Source: Vibrio sp. LaRot3 (GTDB lineage: Bacteria; Pseudomonadota; Gammaproteobacteria; Enterobacterales; Vibrionaceae). Taken from it: 64,000 nt of DNA. Both the position numbers and the translations under genes were made by a program. The notes below the pieces were generated by a model, which was given only the letters and a program-made list of their open reading frames with translations, was not told where the DNA came from and searched no databases. Location: assembly GCF_027587025.1 (NCBI RefSeq), contig NZ_JAPPTI010000004.1, positions 1 through 64,000 on the forward strand, read 5' to 3'. Positions 24,031 through 33,032 of this stretch are shown here, in pieces. Positions within the stretch are counted from its first letter, which is position 1, and every line of letters starts with the position of its first letter.

Positions 24031-24576
24031 ATGGGAATTAGCGTTCAGGTTTCGGGGGATGTCGAACTGCGCAGTATCGTACAGCGCATGGACAGACTGG
24101 CCGACCCAGCCAACAAGCGCAAGCTGCTTAGGCTGATAGGGGCAGAAGTTGAAAGCCAAACCCACGAACGTTTTCGGGAAACCAAACGCGCCCCAGATGG
24201 AAGCAAGTGGCAAGCGTGGAGCTCAAGCTATGCCAAGAGCCGCCAAGGCAGTCAGTCATTACTCATGGCAAGTGGTGAGCTAGATGATTCGATTCAGTCA
24301 TTCGTTAAAGGCAATGATGCGGTGCATACCGGCTCTCCCCTCGCTTATGCCAGAGCTATCCAAGACGGCTTTAAAGGCTCGGTCAAGATAGCCGCGCATA
24401 ACCGCCGCATTGAGCAAGCCTTTGGTCGTGCGCTTAAGTTCCCTGTTTATCAAAGCATTAAGGCGCACACCCGCAAGATGAACACACCACAACGTCAATA
24501 CTTAGGACTCTCTAGTGAGAATCGCAAGGACTTACTGACGTTAATCGGTCGCTTTAACCAGGAGCTGTTGGAATAA
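24031..24576 (+). CDS. G: Phage virion morphogenesis / tail completion protein (Mu gpG)
   Basis: 181 residues of the gpS/gpG tail-completion family: LLRLIGAEVESQTHERFRE near 29-47, then PDGSKWQAWSSSYAK and a LLMASGELDDSIQ motif. It completes the tail end that joins the head. It starts behind AGAGG. Confidence 0.85.
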   Translation: MGISVQVSGDVELRSIVQRMDRLADPANKRKLLRLIGAEVESQTHERFRETKRAPDGSKWQAWSSSYAKSRQGSQSLLMASGELDDSIQSFVKGNDAVHTGSPLAYARAIQDGFKGSVKIAAHNRRIEQAFGRALKFPVYQSIKAHTRKMNTPQRQYLGLSSENRKDLLTLIGRFNQELLE

Positions 24577-24580
24577 CCCT

Positions 24581-25261
24581 ATGAGTAAACATTACACCAA
24601 ACCCCAAAGCGCCGAGCTCGATGTCAGTCACAGCACCATTGTGATAGCGGATATCGTCGCAAAAACACTGGCGAAAGCGTTCCAAGGCAAACAGACCGAA
24701 GTGCATAAAGTCACCAGTGTCGCTCGCCATGGCAAGCGCTTTGACACCGTGGCCGATGTTAAAGCTGATGTCACGGGCACCGGTGCTATCCGAGTCATTG
24801 CGCATAGCGTCAAGAACGTGCGTCGCGAATCCGGCTACACCGTGGGTAACGTTCACTTTGCAGCGTTCGTCATGGTCAATAACCAATATGGCGACAACCG
24901 TGACCAACGTGGTGAACTAATAGCGAGCCGTTTGGGTGTCGAGGTGCTCAAACCAAGCTTTAGCCAAGCCATTAACAGCCTTGCTCATAAACCCGTATCG
25001 CAAAGCCAATGGGACAACATCACCACGGCTCCGTTTGATGATGCGGGATTATCGATGTTTGCCGTGGAATGGTCACAAGAATGCCGACTCAATGTGCCGG
25101 TGGATGCAAGTAAGCTCGATGACTTCAAGACCGCGTTCTTCAGTGGTTCGATTGCTGAAGGCGCGCCAAAGATTGAAGGTGACATTGAACTGCCTATTGG
25201 TGCTGACAGTACGGTAAGCAATGAAGCCACTTCTCAACCAGAGGACTCAACCGATGAGTAA
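24581..25261 (+). CDS. Mu gp37-like protein (DUF1834)
   Basis: A 226-residue protein in the position of Mu gp37, with a beta-rich Gp37-like core (VGNVHFAAFVMVNN, RLGVEVLKPSF) and an acidic Ser/Thr-rich tail. It is expected in the tail terminator neighbourhood; the exact role is not established. It overlaps the next gene by 8 bp. Confidence 0.75.
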   Translation: MSKHYTKPQSAELDVSHSTIVIADIVAKTLAKAFQGKQTEVHKVTSVARHGKRFDTVADVKADVTGTGAIRVIAHSVKNVRRESGYTVGNVHFAAFVMVNNQYGDNRDQRGELIASRLGVEVLKPSFSQAINSLAHKPVSQSQWDNITTAPFDDAGLSMFAVEWSQECRLNVPVDASKLDDFKTAFFSGSIAEGAPKIEGDIELPIGADSTVSNEATSQPEDSTDE

Positions 25262-25451
25262 CACTCTCATTTTAAAACCAAACAAAGGGCTAAAAGTACG
25301 CAAGCCTGATGGTAAGCCCTTAGCCAAAGATGGCGAGCAAGTGGTTCGCTCTGCGTTCTGGCTGCGCCGTTTAAAAGACAACGATGTGGTAGCGCTTAAA
25401 GAGTTACCCAAGCCACCTGCGACATCAATCAAAAGCAAGGAGTCTAAATAA
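25254..25451 (+). CDS. Mu gp38-like small protein (DUF2635)
   Basis: From ATG 25254 the product has 65 residues with the DUF2635 pattern (LKVRKPDGKPLAKDGE and SAFWLRRLKDNDV). It lies directly before the sheath gene and shares the A of TAATG with it. Confidence 0.82.
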   Translation: MSNTLILKPNKGLKVRKPDGKPLAKDGEQVVRSAFWLRRLKDNDVVALKELPKPPATSIKSKESK

Positions 25452-26950
25452 TGAGTGCCATTGCCATTCCTTCCGCTCTGCGCGTACCTCTCTTTTACAT
25501 GACCTTTGATAACTCAATGGCGGTCAGTGGTACGCCCGTCATGATGCATAAGATTTTAGTGCTGGGTCAGTATAAAGCACCGGCACCGAATGTGTTGGCA
25601 AGTCCTTATCAGCAAATCCCCATCACTGCTGACGAGCAAGCCTACGACTACTTTGGTGATTCAATGCTGACCGATACCATCATCGCCACGCGTAAAGCCG
25701 ATAGCTTCACTGAGCTGGTCGCTATGGGGATTGATGGGCTTAACGCAGGCTCAGGTGCTAAAGCCGATGCGTACACGTTCACTGGCAGCGCACAAAACGC
25801 AGGCGTGCTTTATTTAATGATTCATGGTCGTAGCGTACAAGTGGGCATTGACCAAGGTGATGACTCGGCCACAATGACCAGCAAAGCCGTCGCGGCTATC
25901 AACGATTTGAACAGCACGGCAGGCAGTGAGCTACGAGTGACCGCTACCGTTAAAAGTGGTAATGACAACATTGTTGAGCTAACCGCCAAAGAGAAAGGCA
26001 AGCTTGGTAACGACATCGATATTCGCGTTAATTACTACGTGGGTGAGTCGCTACCGAAAGGCGTTAAAGTCGAGTGTGGCGTGATGGCGGGTGGTGAAGG
26101 CACACCAGATATGACCGCGATCATTGCCGCTCTAGGTGACGAGTGGATCAACCATATTATTTGCCCATGGAATGACCAGCAATCACTAAACACCCTACGT
26201 GATGAGCTGATTGAGCGTTGGGGCCCACTTAAAATGATGGAGGCCATTGCTTACACCGCCTTTCGTGGTACGCATGCTGAGACTTCTACGTGGGGCGAAA
26301 CCCGTAATGACTTCTTAGTGACCTGTATGGGCACCAATAAAATGCCGACGCCACCTTGGCAAGTCGCGGCTAGCTATGCCGGTGTCGCGGCCTACAACTT
26401 AGCCATTGACCCAGCCCGTCCACTGCAAACACTTATCTTGCCTGGTGTATTACCACCAAGCAAAGAAGACCGTTGGGACATGACTGAGCGTAACCTGCAC
26501 CTGTTTGATGGTGTGGCGACTTACTTTGTTGATGCCGGTGGCAACGTCTGTATCGAGCGCGAAATCTCGACTTACCAAGTCAATAGCTTTGGTTCGCCTG
26601 ATCCAAGTTATCTCGATATCACCACCCCAGCCACGCTGGGCTATTACCGCTACGCCATGAAAGCGCACATTCAGCAGAACTATCCAAACCACAAACTCGG
26701 TGGTGACGACATTCTTGCCGAGCTAGAACCAGGGCAGCCTATCGTTACGCCAAGCATCATGCATGACGTTTTCTTGGCCAAATATATTGAAATGGTCGAG
26801 AAAGGGATCATGGAAGACTACGAAGGGTTTAAATCTACGCTTCACGTTTACCGTAACAAAGATGATGCCAATCGCCTTGAAGTCTACTGCAACCCGAACG
26901 TGATTAACGGCCTGCGCATCTTGGCCACTCACGCTGCTTTTAAACTGTAA
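25451..26950 (+). CDS. L: Contractile tail sheath protein (Mu gpL)
   Basis: The 499-residue protein has the Mu sheath pattern: IAIPSALRVPLFYMTFDNS at the start, an inserted variable domain, and the C-terminal ERNLHLFDGVATYFVDAGGN and LIxR-like sheath core. It makes the contractile outer tube. It is coupled to the upstream DUF2635 gene by TAATG. Confidence 0.93.
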   Translation: MSAIAIPSALRVPLFYMTFDNSMAVSGTPVMMHKILVLGQYKAPAPNVLASPYQQIPITADEQAYDYFGDSMLTDTIIATRKADSFTELVAMGIDGLNAGSGAKADAYTFTGSAQNAGVLYLMIHGRSVQVGIDQGDDSATMTSKAVAAINDLNSTAGSELRVTATVKSGNDNIVELTAKEKGKLGNDIDIRVNYYVGESLPKGVKVECGVMAGGEGTPDMTAIIAALGDEWINHIICPWNDQQSLNTLRDELIERWGPLKMMEAIAYTAFRGTHAETSTWGETRNDFLVTCMGTNKMPTPPWQVAASYAGVAAYNLAIDPARPLQTLILPGVLPPSKEDRWDMTERNLHLFDGVATYFVDAGGNVCIEREISTYQVNSFGSPDPSYLDITTPATLGYYRYAMKAHIQQNYPNHKLGGDDILAELEPGQPIVTPSIMHDVFLAKYIEMVEKGIMEDYEGFKSTLHVYRNKDDANRLEVYCNPNVINGLRILATHAAFKL

Positions 26951-27002
26951 TGCCTTGGGTGCCACTCAGTGGCGCTCATACTAATTAAATGAGGAACCAA
27001 TT

Positions 27003-27353
27003 ATGTTATTTGGAGTAGCCACCGTTCGTTGCAATGGCACCGAACTCAAGACCACTGGCACCGCCAAGTTCTTCCCTGGTGGGTATGAGCGAGAATCAAA
27101 AATGGGTGGCGGCAAAGTGCGCGGCCATACAGAAAAATTCGTTGCGCCCTACGTTGAAGCGCCTCTCGCGGTTGATGAAGACGTCGATGTCATTGAAATC
27201 AACAATATCCGTGATGCGACTATCACCTTCGAATGCGATAACGGCTTGAAATACATCATGACGGGCTCAGCACTGGAGAGCCCAATCGGTATTAGTGAAG
27301 GTGGCGAAACCGACCCAGGTAAATGGATTGGTAAAAAAGCCAAGAAAGCCTAA
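27003..27353 (+). CDS. M: Tail tube protein (Mu gpM)
   Basis: 116 residues matching Mu-like tail tube proteins (ATVRCNGTELKTTGTAKFFPGG, then FECDNGLKYIMTGSAL). It follows the sheath as usual. A small hairpin (GCCACT/AGTGGC, 26961-26973) and an ATGAGGA ribosome-binding region lie upstream. Confidence 0.9.
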   Translation: MLFGVATVRCNGTELKTTGTAKFFPGGYERESKMGGGKVRGHTEKFVAPYVEAPLAVDEDVDVIEINNIRDATITFECDNGLKYIMTGSALESPIGISEGGETDPGKWIGKKAKKA

Positions 27354-27363
27354 CCCCAACCGC

Positions 27364-27403
27364 TTTAAACGCTCAGTAATGGGCGTTTAAACCCTGTTTA
27401 AAT
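27364..27403 (+). repeat. Phased TTTAAAC array H (three units, one slot skipped)
   Basis: Units TTTAAAC (27364), TTTAAAC (27386) and TTTAAAT (27397) lie on an 11-bp grid with the slot at 27375 not matching, the same skipped pattern as array D. The array fills the gap between the tube gene and the tail chaperone gene. Confidence 0.6.
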
Positions 27404-27415
27404 AAGAGAACTATT

Positions 27416-27811
27416 ATGGCTACAGACGAATTTACAATTGAGCATGGCCTACCTTTGGGTAAAGGTGTCGATGCTGAAATGCAGTATGACGTAAAACTCC
27501 GCACATTAACGACTGGTGATGTTATTGATGCTCGCGTGGCCGCAGAAAAAGTGATCTTTGCGCCTGACCCAGACTCCCCTGAAATCACTAAAGCCATCAC
27601 TGTTGTCTCTGATGTCACCATGGGCCTTGAGCTTTTGCGCCGCCAAATTGCATCCGTTGGTGAAATTCATGGCCCATTAGAAATGTTCCAACTGCGTAAG
27701 TTCCACCCCGATGATTTTGAAACAATCAATCAACGTGCCGAGTTATTGGATAAAGCGACGCAGGTGGCTGAAAAGCGGGGGCGAATGGAAAAGTCAATCA
27801 GCAACTCTTGA
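27416..27811 (+). CDS. Tail assembly chaperone, upstream frame product (Mu gp41)
   Basis: A 131-residue protein between tube and tape measure, the position of tail assembly chaperones (EFTIEHGLPLGKGVDAEMQY, then a helical C-terminus ending KRGRMEKSISNS). It is the product without frameshift; a longer fusion is made by slipping at 27777-27784. The chaperones coat the tape measure during tail assembly. Confidence 0.85.
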   Translation: MATDEFTIEHGLPLGKGVDAEMQYDVKLRTLTTGDVIDARVAAEKVIFAPDPDSPEITKAITVVSDVTMGLELLRRQIASVGEIHGPLEMFQLRKFHPDDFETINQRAELLDKATQVAEKRGRMEKSISNS

Positions 27812-27926
27812 GTGGATAGCTCTTAATTTAGCTGGCCGTCACCACACTGACGTTAGCTATTTCCGCTCTAAGCCGGTTGATTGGCTTTACGATCATGTTT
27901 ACCAAATCCAAGTGAGTCAAAAATGA
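27416..27926 (+). CDS. Frameshifted tail chaperone fusion (gp41-gp42) by predicted -2 slippage
   Basis: The zero frame passes CGG GGG CGA at 27776-27784, containing GGGGGCGA (27777-27784). A two-base backward slip at the G run places the ribosome in the frame that stays open to the TGA at 27924-27926. It adds about 48 residues ending VDWLYDHVYQIQVSQK, typical of the second chaperone. A conserved frameshift is known in tail chaperone genes, and Mu itself is reported to use -2 on this kind of sequence. The TGA overlaps the tape measure ATG. Confidence 0.8.
27777..27784 (+). other. Slippery site GGGGGCGA for -2 frameshifting
   Basis: Five G followed by CGA, read G-GGG-CGA in the zero frame. The only frame that yields the conserved downstream extension is reached by -2 (or +1) movement; the G run allows perfect re-pairing after -2. 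It lies 30 bp before the zero-frame stop. Confidence 0.75.
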
Positions 27927-29764
27927 GCCAACGTTTAAACAGTGAAATTGTTGTTAACCTATCCGGAAACCTTGCTCAAAAGGCGAAAAGGTACTCTGGC
28001 GCGATGCAGAGCTTTGCACAATCAAACTCAAAAATGGCTCGCTCTATTCGTGGCTCTATGACGCTGGTCAACCGTAGTCTGGATAGCGTTGAAAATCGCT
28101 ATGTCGGTCTCGTTGCAGCGGTGGCAGGTGGCGCGGTTGGTAATCGAATCATGACACTCGATCGTCAGTTATCACGTTTGGCCGTAGCTGCTGGTATTAC
28201 TCGTGAAAATGTCAAAACCCTTTACGATGATATTGAAGGGGCAAGCAGAGAATTTCATATTGACCCAGCTCAAGCTCTATCTGCAGTAAATGTAATCATG
28301 GAAAAAATCGGAGATCTCGATTACGCCATGAGCAACAAACGCAATATTTCCATGGTTATCCAAGCCACGGGAGCTGATGGTGCATCGGTAGGCTCTGTAT
28401 TTACCAACCTAAAAGAAAAGATGGGGTTAGAGAGCGAGGATGAGATCCTTCAAGCGATCGATATTTTGAACCTCCAAGGTAAACAAGGAGCATTTACCCT
28501 TCAACATATGGCTCAATATGGTAACGCAATTTTCTCAGCATACGCAGCGACAGGACGCACTGGTATGGAAGGAGTGCAGGAACTCGGAGCGATCATGCAA
28601 GTCGTCAATGCGTCTGCTGGTACTGAAGCTCAAGCGGTGACTGCTGTTGAAGCATTTTTGCGCGATACCGTTCTAAGTGCCCCTAAACGTAAAAAACTCA
28701 ATCAAGTTGGTATAGACATCTTCGATCCTGAAAAATTGAAAGAAGGCATTGAGATAATGCGGCCAATGAATGAGATTGCTTCAGACGTTTTAACGAAAGG
28801 TGATCGAGCAGCTAAGAATGCAGGCAAAACTCTTAGTGATTTCTTAGCTTGGGTTGGCTTTGAATCTGAATCAATAAAAGTAATCAATGCCATCCGTTCT
28901 GATTTCATAAAGGATGGAGAAGTAAAGAGCTTTGATCAATTCATGGAAATTAGTGGCGATGGCACAGCAACCTTAAAAGACGCCCAAACAGTAGCTTCAG
29001 ACTCCGCAGCTGCCTTTCAAAGCCTTGTTACCGCACTCGACAGCTTAGCTAGAAACGAATTATCTGGCCCAATCGGAGAGCTCGCGGATGCAATTAACTC
29101 TTTAGATCAACAAGCGGTAGATAACTGGCTTAAGACTGGCAAATACATTGCTTATACCGTTGGTTCTTTGATTGTCGCGCGCAAAGCGATTGGCATCGCT
29201 AAGGACTTAAAATCGGTCTTCGGTAAAAAGGGAGCGAAAAGCCAAGGTGGTGCTGACATGGGATTTGGCCTTGGCGTCATGCCCGTGTTTGTCACCAATA
29301 TGCCTGGAAGCCTTGGAGGTAGCCTCACTTCAGGAGGCAAGACGCCTTCAACTCGCAAGCCGACTAAAACCAACAAAATGCTAAATGGTGCTAAAAATGC
29401 TGGGCGACTCTTTCTTCCGGCTTTATTAGCCTACGAAGGCTCTGATATGGCAATGGGTATGATGCCTGACTGGGTGCACGAGGCAGATAAAAAGTTTACC
29501 ACTCAGGTTAAAGCGGCATTTGGTAGCAAGGAAGCACAAGCACAAATGGTGAAGTACTTCGGTGCAGACCCTAAGCGCTATCATCCCAAAACCTTTGCTC
29601 CAAGTAGTTATCTAACGGGCGACTACCAACAACCGCAATCGGGATCCAACTATTCGCCACTGAATGGGCGCATCGATGTCAGCGTAAAAACCTTTCATGA
29701 TGGTCGTGAACCAAATGTTTCTATCGATTTAAGTGGTCTGCCTGGCGCAGCAATGGAGGACTAA
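27923..29764 (+). CDS. Tail tape measure protein (Mu gp42-type)
   Basis: From ATG 27923 the product has 613 residues. The N-terminal helical region (VNLSGNLAQKAKRYSGAMQSFA) and a central TP901-type tape measure core are clear. Near residues 475-530 there is a Gly/Ala-rich hydrophobic part. This protein sets tail length and is rather short for a myovirus tape measure. The start overlaps the frameshifted chaperone stop as ATGA. Confidence 0.88.
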   Translation: MSQRLNSEIVVNLSGNLAQKAKRYSGAMQSFAQSNSKMARSIRGSMTLVNRSLDSVENRYVGLVAAVAGGAVGNRIMTLDRQLSRLAVAAGITRENVKTLYDDIEGASREFHIDPAQALSAVNVIMEKIGDLDYAMSNKRNISMVIQATGADGASVGSVFTNLKEKMGLESEDEILQAIDILNLQGKQGAFTLQHMAQYGNAIFSAYAATGRTGMEGVQELGAIMQVVNASAGTEAQAVTAVEAFLRDTVLSAPKRKKLNQVGIDIFDPEKLKEGIEIMRPMNEIASDVLTKGDRAAKNAGKTLSDFLAWVGFESESIKVINAIRSDFIKDGEVKSFDQFMEISGDGTATLKDAQTVASDSAAAFQSLVTALDSLARNELSGPIGELADAINSLDQQAVDNWLKTGKYIAYTVGSLIVARKAIGIAKDLKSVFGKKGAKSQGGADMGFGLGVMPVFVTNMPGSLGGSLTSGGKTPSTRKPTKTNKMLNGAKNAGRLFLPALLAYEGSDMAMGMMPDWVHEADKKFTTQVKAAFGSKEAQAQMVKYFGADPKRYHPKTFAPSSYLTGDYQQPQSGSNYSPLNGRIDVSVKTFHDGREPNVSIDLSGLPGAAMED

Positions 29765-30987
29765 TGGCTGAAGAACTAGAGCGTATTGAAGCCTCCTTTC
29801 GTGGTGTTGCCTTTCCTCTTGCGACGGTAAAAGGCAAGACAGGCCGCCGTGCTATTGCCCACGAATACCCGAAACGCGATGGCGGCTTTACCGAAGACAA
29901 TGGCGGCGTACTCAACAACGAGACGATTAGAGCGGTGTTTGTTGGCCCTGATGCTGAGCAGCAATTTTCAGCTCTGATTGCCGCACTCAATGTCGCTGGC
30001 CCTGGTGAACTGGTGCACCCTTACTTTGGTATCTTGCAGGTACAAATTGGCGAAGTGGATTATGACTTCGATAACGAGGAGTTTTACGTCGCCCGAGTCA
30101 GCTTTCAGGTGTTTGCTGCAGGTAATGACTTAACCATTGAAAAAGCCGATACCCAAGCCGATACCAGTGAAAAAGCCGAACAAGCCAAAGCGGCTAACCA
30201 TGAGAACTTCGACGAACAAACCGAAGAACTGACGCCTGAGCAAGAGCTCACGCTGGGCGAATCAATAGATAACGCGCTGAATGATTTAGATAGCTTTGTA
30301 GCGGACTTACCAGGACTACCCAGTGAGATTGGCGAATGGGTCGACCGCTTAGACCATCTCAAATATTCGGTATCAAGCCTGCTGGCTTACCCTGGCAAGC
30401 TAATGCGCGAAGTGACCAACATTGTTGAAGATGTCACGGACTTATTTACTGAGATGCCTCAGAGCTTGGATGTGTATGACCAGATGGCTCAGCGCTGGAA
30501 AGGCATGGCCGAGGCTCATGATCCAACATGGAATGAGTCAGACAAGCTTGCAGCAGAAACGCAAAAAGTCACCTACCGCACCTTAGAAACCAGTGCCGTC
30601 ATTGGCAAGGTCGAAGCGATTATTGCCGCGCCTATTACTGGCAATGAAGGAGGATTTAACGACAGCGAACAAGCCAGTGAGGCGTCTAAAGTCCTCAATG
30701 AGCAGCTTAACGATTTAGCCGAGGATGCGATTGAAAGTGGCAACCGTGGCGGCTGGCGTGCCCTACGTTCTCTTAGAGCGGCGGCGCTTATCGATATGGC
30801 TGAGCGTATTCGTCAGTTACCCGACGTGGTCACCGTAAAACCGCAAGGGTTGATACCCGTTGCACTACTGGCCTATCAGCAAACCGGTGACACCGAGCAG
30901 CGAGACCAAATCATTAAGCGCAATCGCCTATCACGCCCATCATTTATCACGGTTCATTATGAGATTGAGGTGGTGAAGAATGGATAA
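29764..30987 (+). CDS. N: DNA circularisation / tail protein (Mu gpN)
   Basis: 407 residues beginning with the gpN pattern (IEASFRGVAFPLATVKGKTGRR and HEYPKRDGGFTED). A long acidic, helical middle follows. gpN-type proteins belong to the tail/baseplate, and some circularise infecting DNA. It is coupled to the tape measure by TAATG and overlaps gpP by 8 bp. Confidence 0.88.
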   Translation: MAEELERIEASFRGVAFPLATVKGKTGRRAIAHEYPKRDGGFTEDNGGVLNNETIRAVFVGPDAEQQFSALIAALNVAGPGELVHPYFGILQVQIGEVDYDFDNEEFYVARVSFQVFAAGNDLTIEKADTQADTSEKAEQAKAANHENFDEQTEELTPEQELTLGESIDNALNDLDSFVADLPGLPSEIGEWVDRLDHLKYSVSSLLAYPGKLMREVTNIVEDVTDLFTEMPQSLDVYDQMAQRWKGMAEAHDPTWNESDKLAAETQKVTYRTLETSAVIGKVEAIIAAPITGNEGGFNDSEQASEASKVLNEQLNDLAEDAIESGNRGGWRALRSLRAAALIDMAERIRQLPDVVTVKPQGLIPVALLAYQQTGDTEQRDQIIKRNRLSRPSFITVHYEIEVVKNG

Positions 30988-32029
30988 CGTGGTGGCCAAA
31001 GTACGTAATCAATCCGTTGAGGGATGGAAAAAGGTCAACGTACGCCGCTCTCTTAAGAGTGTTGTTGGAGAGGTGCGCCTCAGTGTGACCAAAGAGTGGA
31101 ATGAAGCGCGCAAAATCATCATGACCAAGGGTGAGCCTATTGTGATTGAGATTGGCAATGAGTGCGTGGCCACAGGTTATATTTCAGAGTTCATTCCTAG
31201 CTATGACGCGAAAGAAGTACGCTACGAGTTGATTTGTCACGACAAGACCATTGACCTTGTGGAGTGCTCTCTCATTCACAGCACGGGCCAATGGAATAAC
31301 GCCACGTTAACCCAATTGGCTAACGATGTGTGTAAGCCTTTTGGCATTGATGTGGTGGTAGAAGCCAATGTTGGTGCGGCTTTTGATGTGGTGCGTATCG
31401 AGCATGGCGAAACCGTGTTTGCATTTTTAGACCGATTAGCCCGTCAGCGTGGTGTACTGCTAACCAGTAACGCTTATGGCAATTTAGTCATCACCACCGC
31501 CAGTACCAAAAAGCTTGGCATCACCTTGGAAACTGGCAAAAACATCCGCGCTGCACGTGGCCGTTTCTCGATGCGAGAGCGCTACAGCGATGTCACTGTA
31601 AAAGGCGACTCTGACACGGGCGAGTTCACCTTAGCCAAGACGGGTTACCAAGCTGTCACGGAGAAGGATGTCACCGTCCCTCGCTACCGCCCTTTGATTG
31701 TCATGCTTGAAGAGCCTTTCACTGCCGCAGGCGCGAGCCGCCGCGGCCAATGGCACATCAAACATGCCGAAGCCAAATCAAACAGCAGTGAAATTACGGT
31801 AACGGGTTGGCGCATGGGAGAGGCATTCAATGGCAGATTGTGGCCAATGAATGAGTTAGTCAAGGTTATTGATCCGATTCAAGACATCAATGACGAGCTG
31901 TTAATTGCGGGCTTTGATTTAGAAGAAGGCGACAGTGGCCGCATTACGGTATTAACCGTCATGCCCCCCAAGGCACTAGAGGTGCCTATCGAGACGCCAC
32001 AAAGCCAAGACAAGGGGATGTTCTGGTGA
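30980..32029 (+). CDS. P: Baseplate hub protein (Mu gpP/gp44)
   Basis: 349 residues with the gp27-like hub pattern: VKVGQ-like VRNQSVEGWKKVNVRRSL start, FIPSYDAKEVRYELICHDKT and FAFLDRLARQRGVLLTSN. It forms the hub to which the spike attaches. It overlaps both neighbours. Confidence 0.88.
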   Translation: MDNVVAKVRNQSVEGWKKVNVRRSLKSVVGEVRLSVTKEWNEARKIIMTKGEPIVIEIGNECVATGYISEFIPSYDAKEVRYELICHDKTIDLVECSLIHSTGQWNNATLTQLANDVCKPFGIDVVVEANVGAAFDVVRIEHGETVFAFLDRLARQRGVLLTSNAYGNLVITTASTKKLGITLETGKNIRAARGRFSMRERYSDVTVKGDSDTGEFTLAKTGYQAVTEKDVTVPRYRPLIVMLEEPFTAAGASRRGQWHIKHAEAKSNSSEITVTGWRMGEAFNGRLWPMNELVKVIDPIQDINDELLIAGFDLEEGDSGRITVLTVMPPKALEVPIETPQSQDKGMFW

Positions 32030-32583
32030 GCCCAATTCAGCGTATTACCAATAAACTCCGATTGTTGGTCACTCGCGGCCTAGCCTTGGTAGTGCGAGAT
32101 GAGGTGCAACGTCAGCTCTTGCAAGTACGTGTGGTGACAGGCGATACACTCGACAACGTGCCGCGCTGGCAAAACTATGGCCATACTTCTGTCCCGCCTA
32201 AATCCAGTGATGTCTTACTTGCCCTACTCAATGGCAGTGCCTCCTCGCCAGTAGCAATTTGTGTGGAAGACCCAGAGGTGCGGTTGAAGGACTTAAAAAG
32301 CGGCGACTCGGCGCTGTATCACCTAGAGGGGCATTACTTCAAAGTCACGGAGAACGGCGTGATGGAAGGCGTTGGCACCGAGCTTAATATTCGCGTTAAG
32401 CGCGTCAATATTATTGCTGAAGAGGAATGCTTCATCGACAGCCCGAAAACCAAGCTCACGGGCGATTTAGATGTGACAGGAACCGTCACAGGCAAAGAGG
32501 GATTGTTCAGCGGCATAAGCAGCACTCAGCATACTCACAATGAAACAGGCTCAGTCACCCATAAGCCAAATGGAGGCAGCTAA
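32026..32583 (+). CDS. Baseplate spike protein (Mu gp45, gpV-like)
   Basis: From GTG 32026 (overlapping the gpP stop) the product has 185 residues. A gp45 OB-fold region (VRDEVQRQLLQVRVVTGDTLDNVPRW, residues split by strands) leads to a repetitive beta C-terminus ending STQHTHNETGSVTHKP. The His-x-His pair can hold the metal ion found at the tip of the Mu cell-puncturing spike. Confidence 0.9.
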   Translation: MSPIQRITNKLRLLVTRGLALVVRDEVQRQLLQVRVVTGDTLDNVPRWQNYGHTSVPPKSSDVLLALLNGSASSPVAICVEDPEVRLKDLKSGDSALYHLEGHYFKVTENGVMEGVGTELNIRVKRVNIIAEEECFIDSPKTKLTGDLDVTGTVTGKEGLFSGISSTQHTHNETGSVTHKPNGGS

Positions 32584-33029
32584 TGGTTAAAGTCATTTGG
32601 ACACAATATGGGGCGCGATATGACCTTAGTGAAGGCCAACTGGCGCAAGATGATGGCCTGTCGAGCCTAGTGATTTTGATGCTATTTACCGATGCACGCG
32701 CCAATGAAAGCGATGAGCTGCCAAATCAATCCACTGACCGCAAAGGCTGGCCTGGTAACACCTACAGCGACTTTGAATGGGGCTCTCGCCTGTGGTTACT
32801 GATGCGCAGAAAAATCACCACTGAAACCAAAAGTCTCGCTAAAGAATACGCCACGGAAGCATTAAAACCGCTAGTGAACTATGGCTACGCCAAGCGTTAC
32901 ATCGTGACTGCGACACGCACCGGTGCGTATCAAATCTCGCTCGCGATATCTATCACCAAGCCCGACGACAGTGAGCTCAGTTATGAAGCCGCGCTACGTT
33001 GGGAAAATACTATAAATGAGGTCTTTTAA
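32583..33029 (+). CDS. Baseplate wedge protein (Mu gp46)
   Basis: 148 residues of the phage GP46 family (SSLVILMLFTDARANESDELP and GNTYSDFEWGSRLWLL), related to gp25-like wedge proteins. The start shares the TAATG junction with the spike gene. Confidence 0.9.
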   Translation: MVKVIWTQYGARYDLSEGQLAQDDGLSSLVILMLFTDARANESDELPNQSTDRKGWPGNTYSDFEWGSRLWLLMRRKITTETKSLAKEYATEALKPLVNYGYAKRYIVTATRTGAYQISLAISITKPDDSELSYEAALRWENTINEVF

Positions 33030-33032
33030 GTC

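Noticed and set aside
24717..24920. Open frames of 60-100 codons opposite or within phage tail and T6SS genes (for example 24717-24920, 46471-46899, 44431-44796)
   Set aside because: They are out-of-frame shadows of well-supported genes, without own start signals or recognisable products.
27711..27926. Independent gene starting at ATG 27711 for the second tail chaperone
   Set aside because: No ribosome-binding site, and its first 20 codons overlap the conserved upstream chaperone out of frame; -2 frameshifting from GGGGGCGA explains the extension better.
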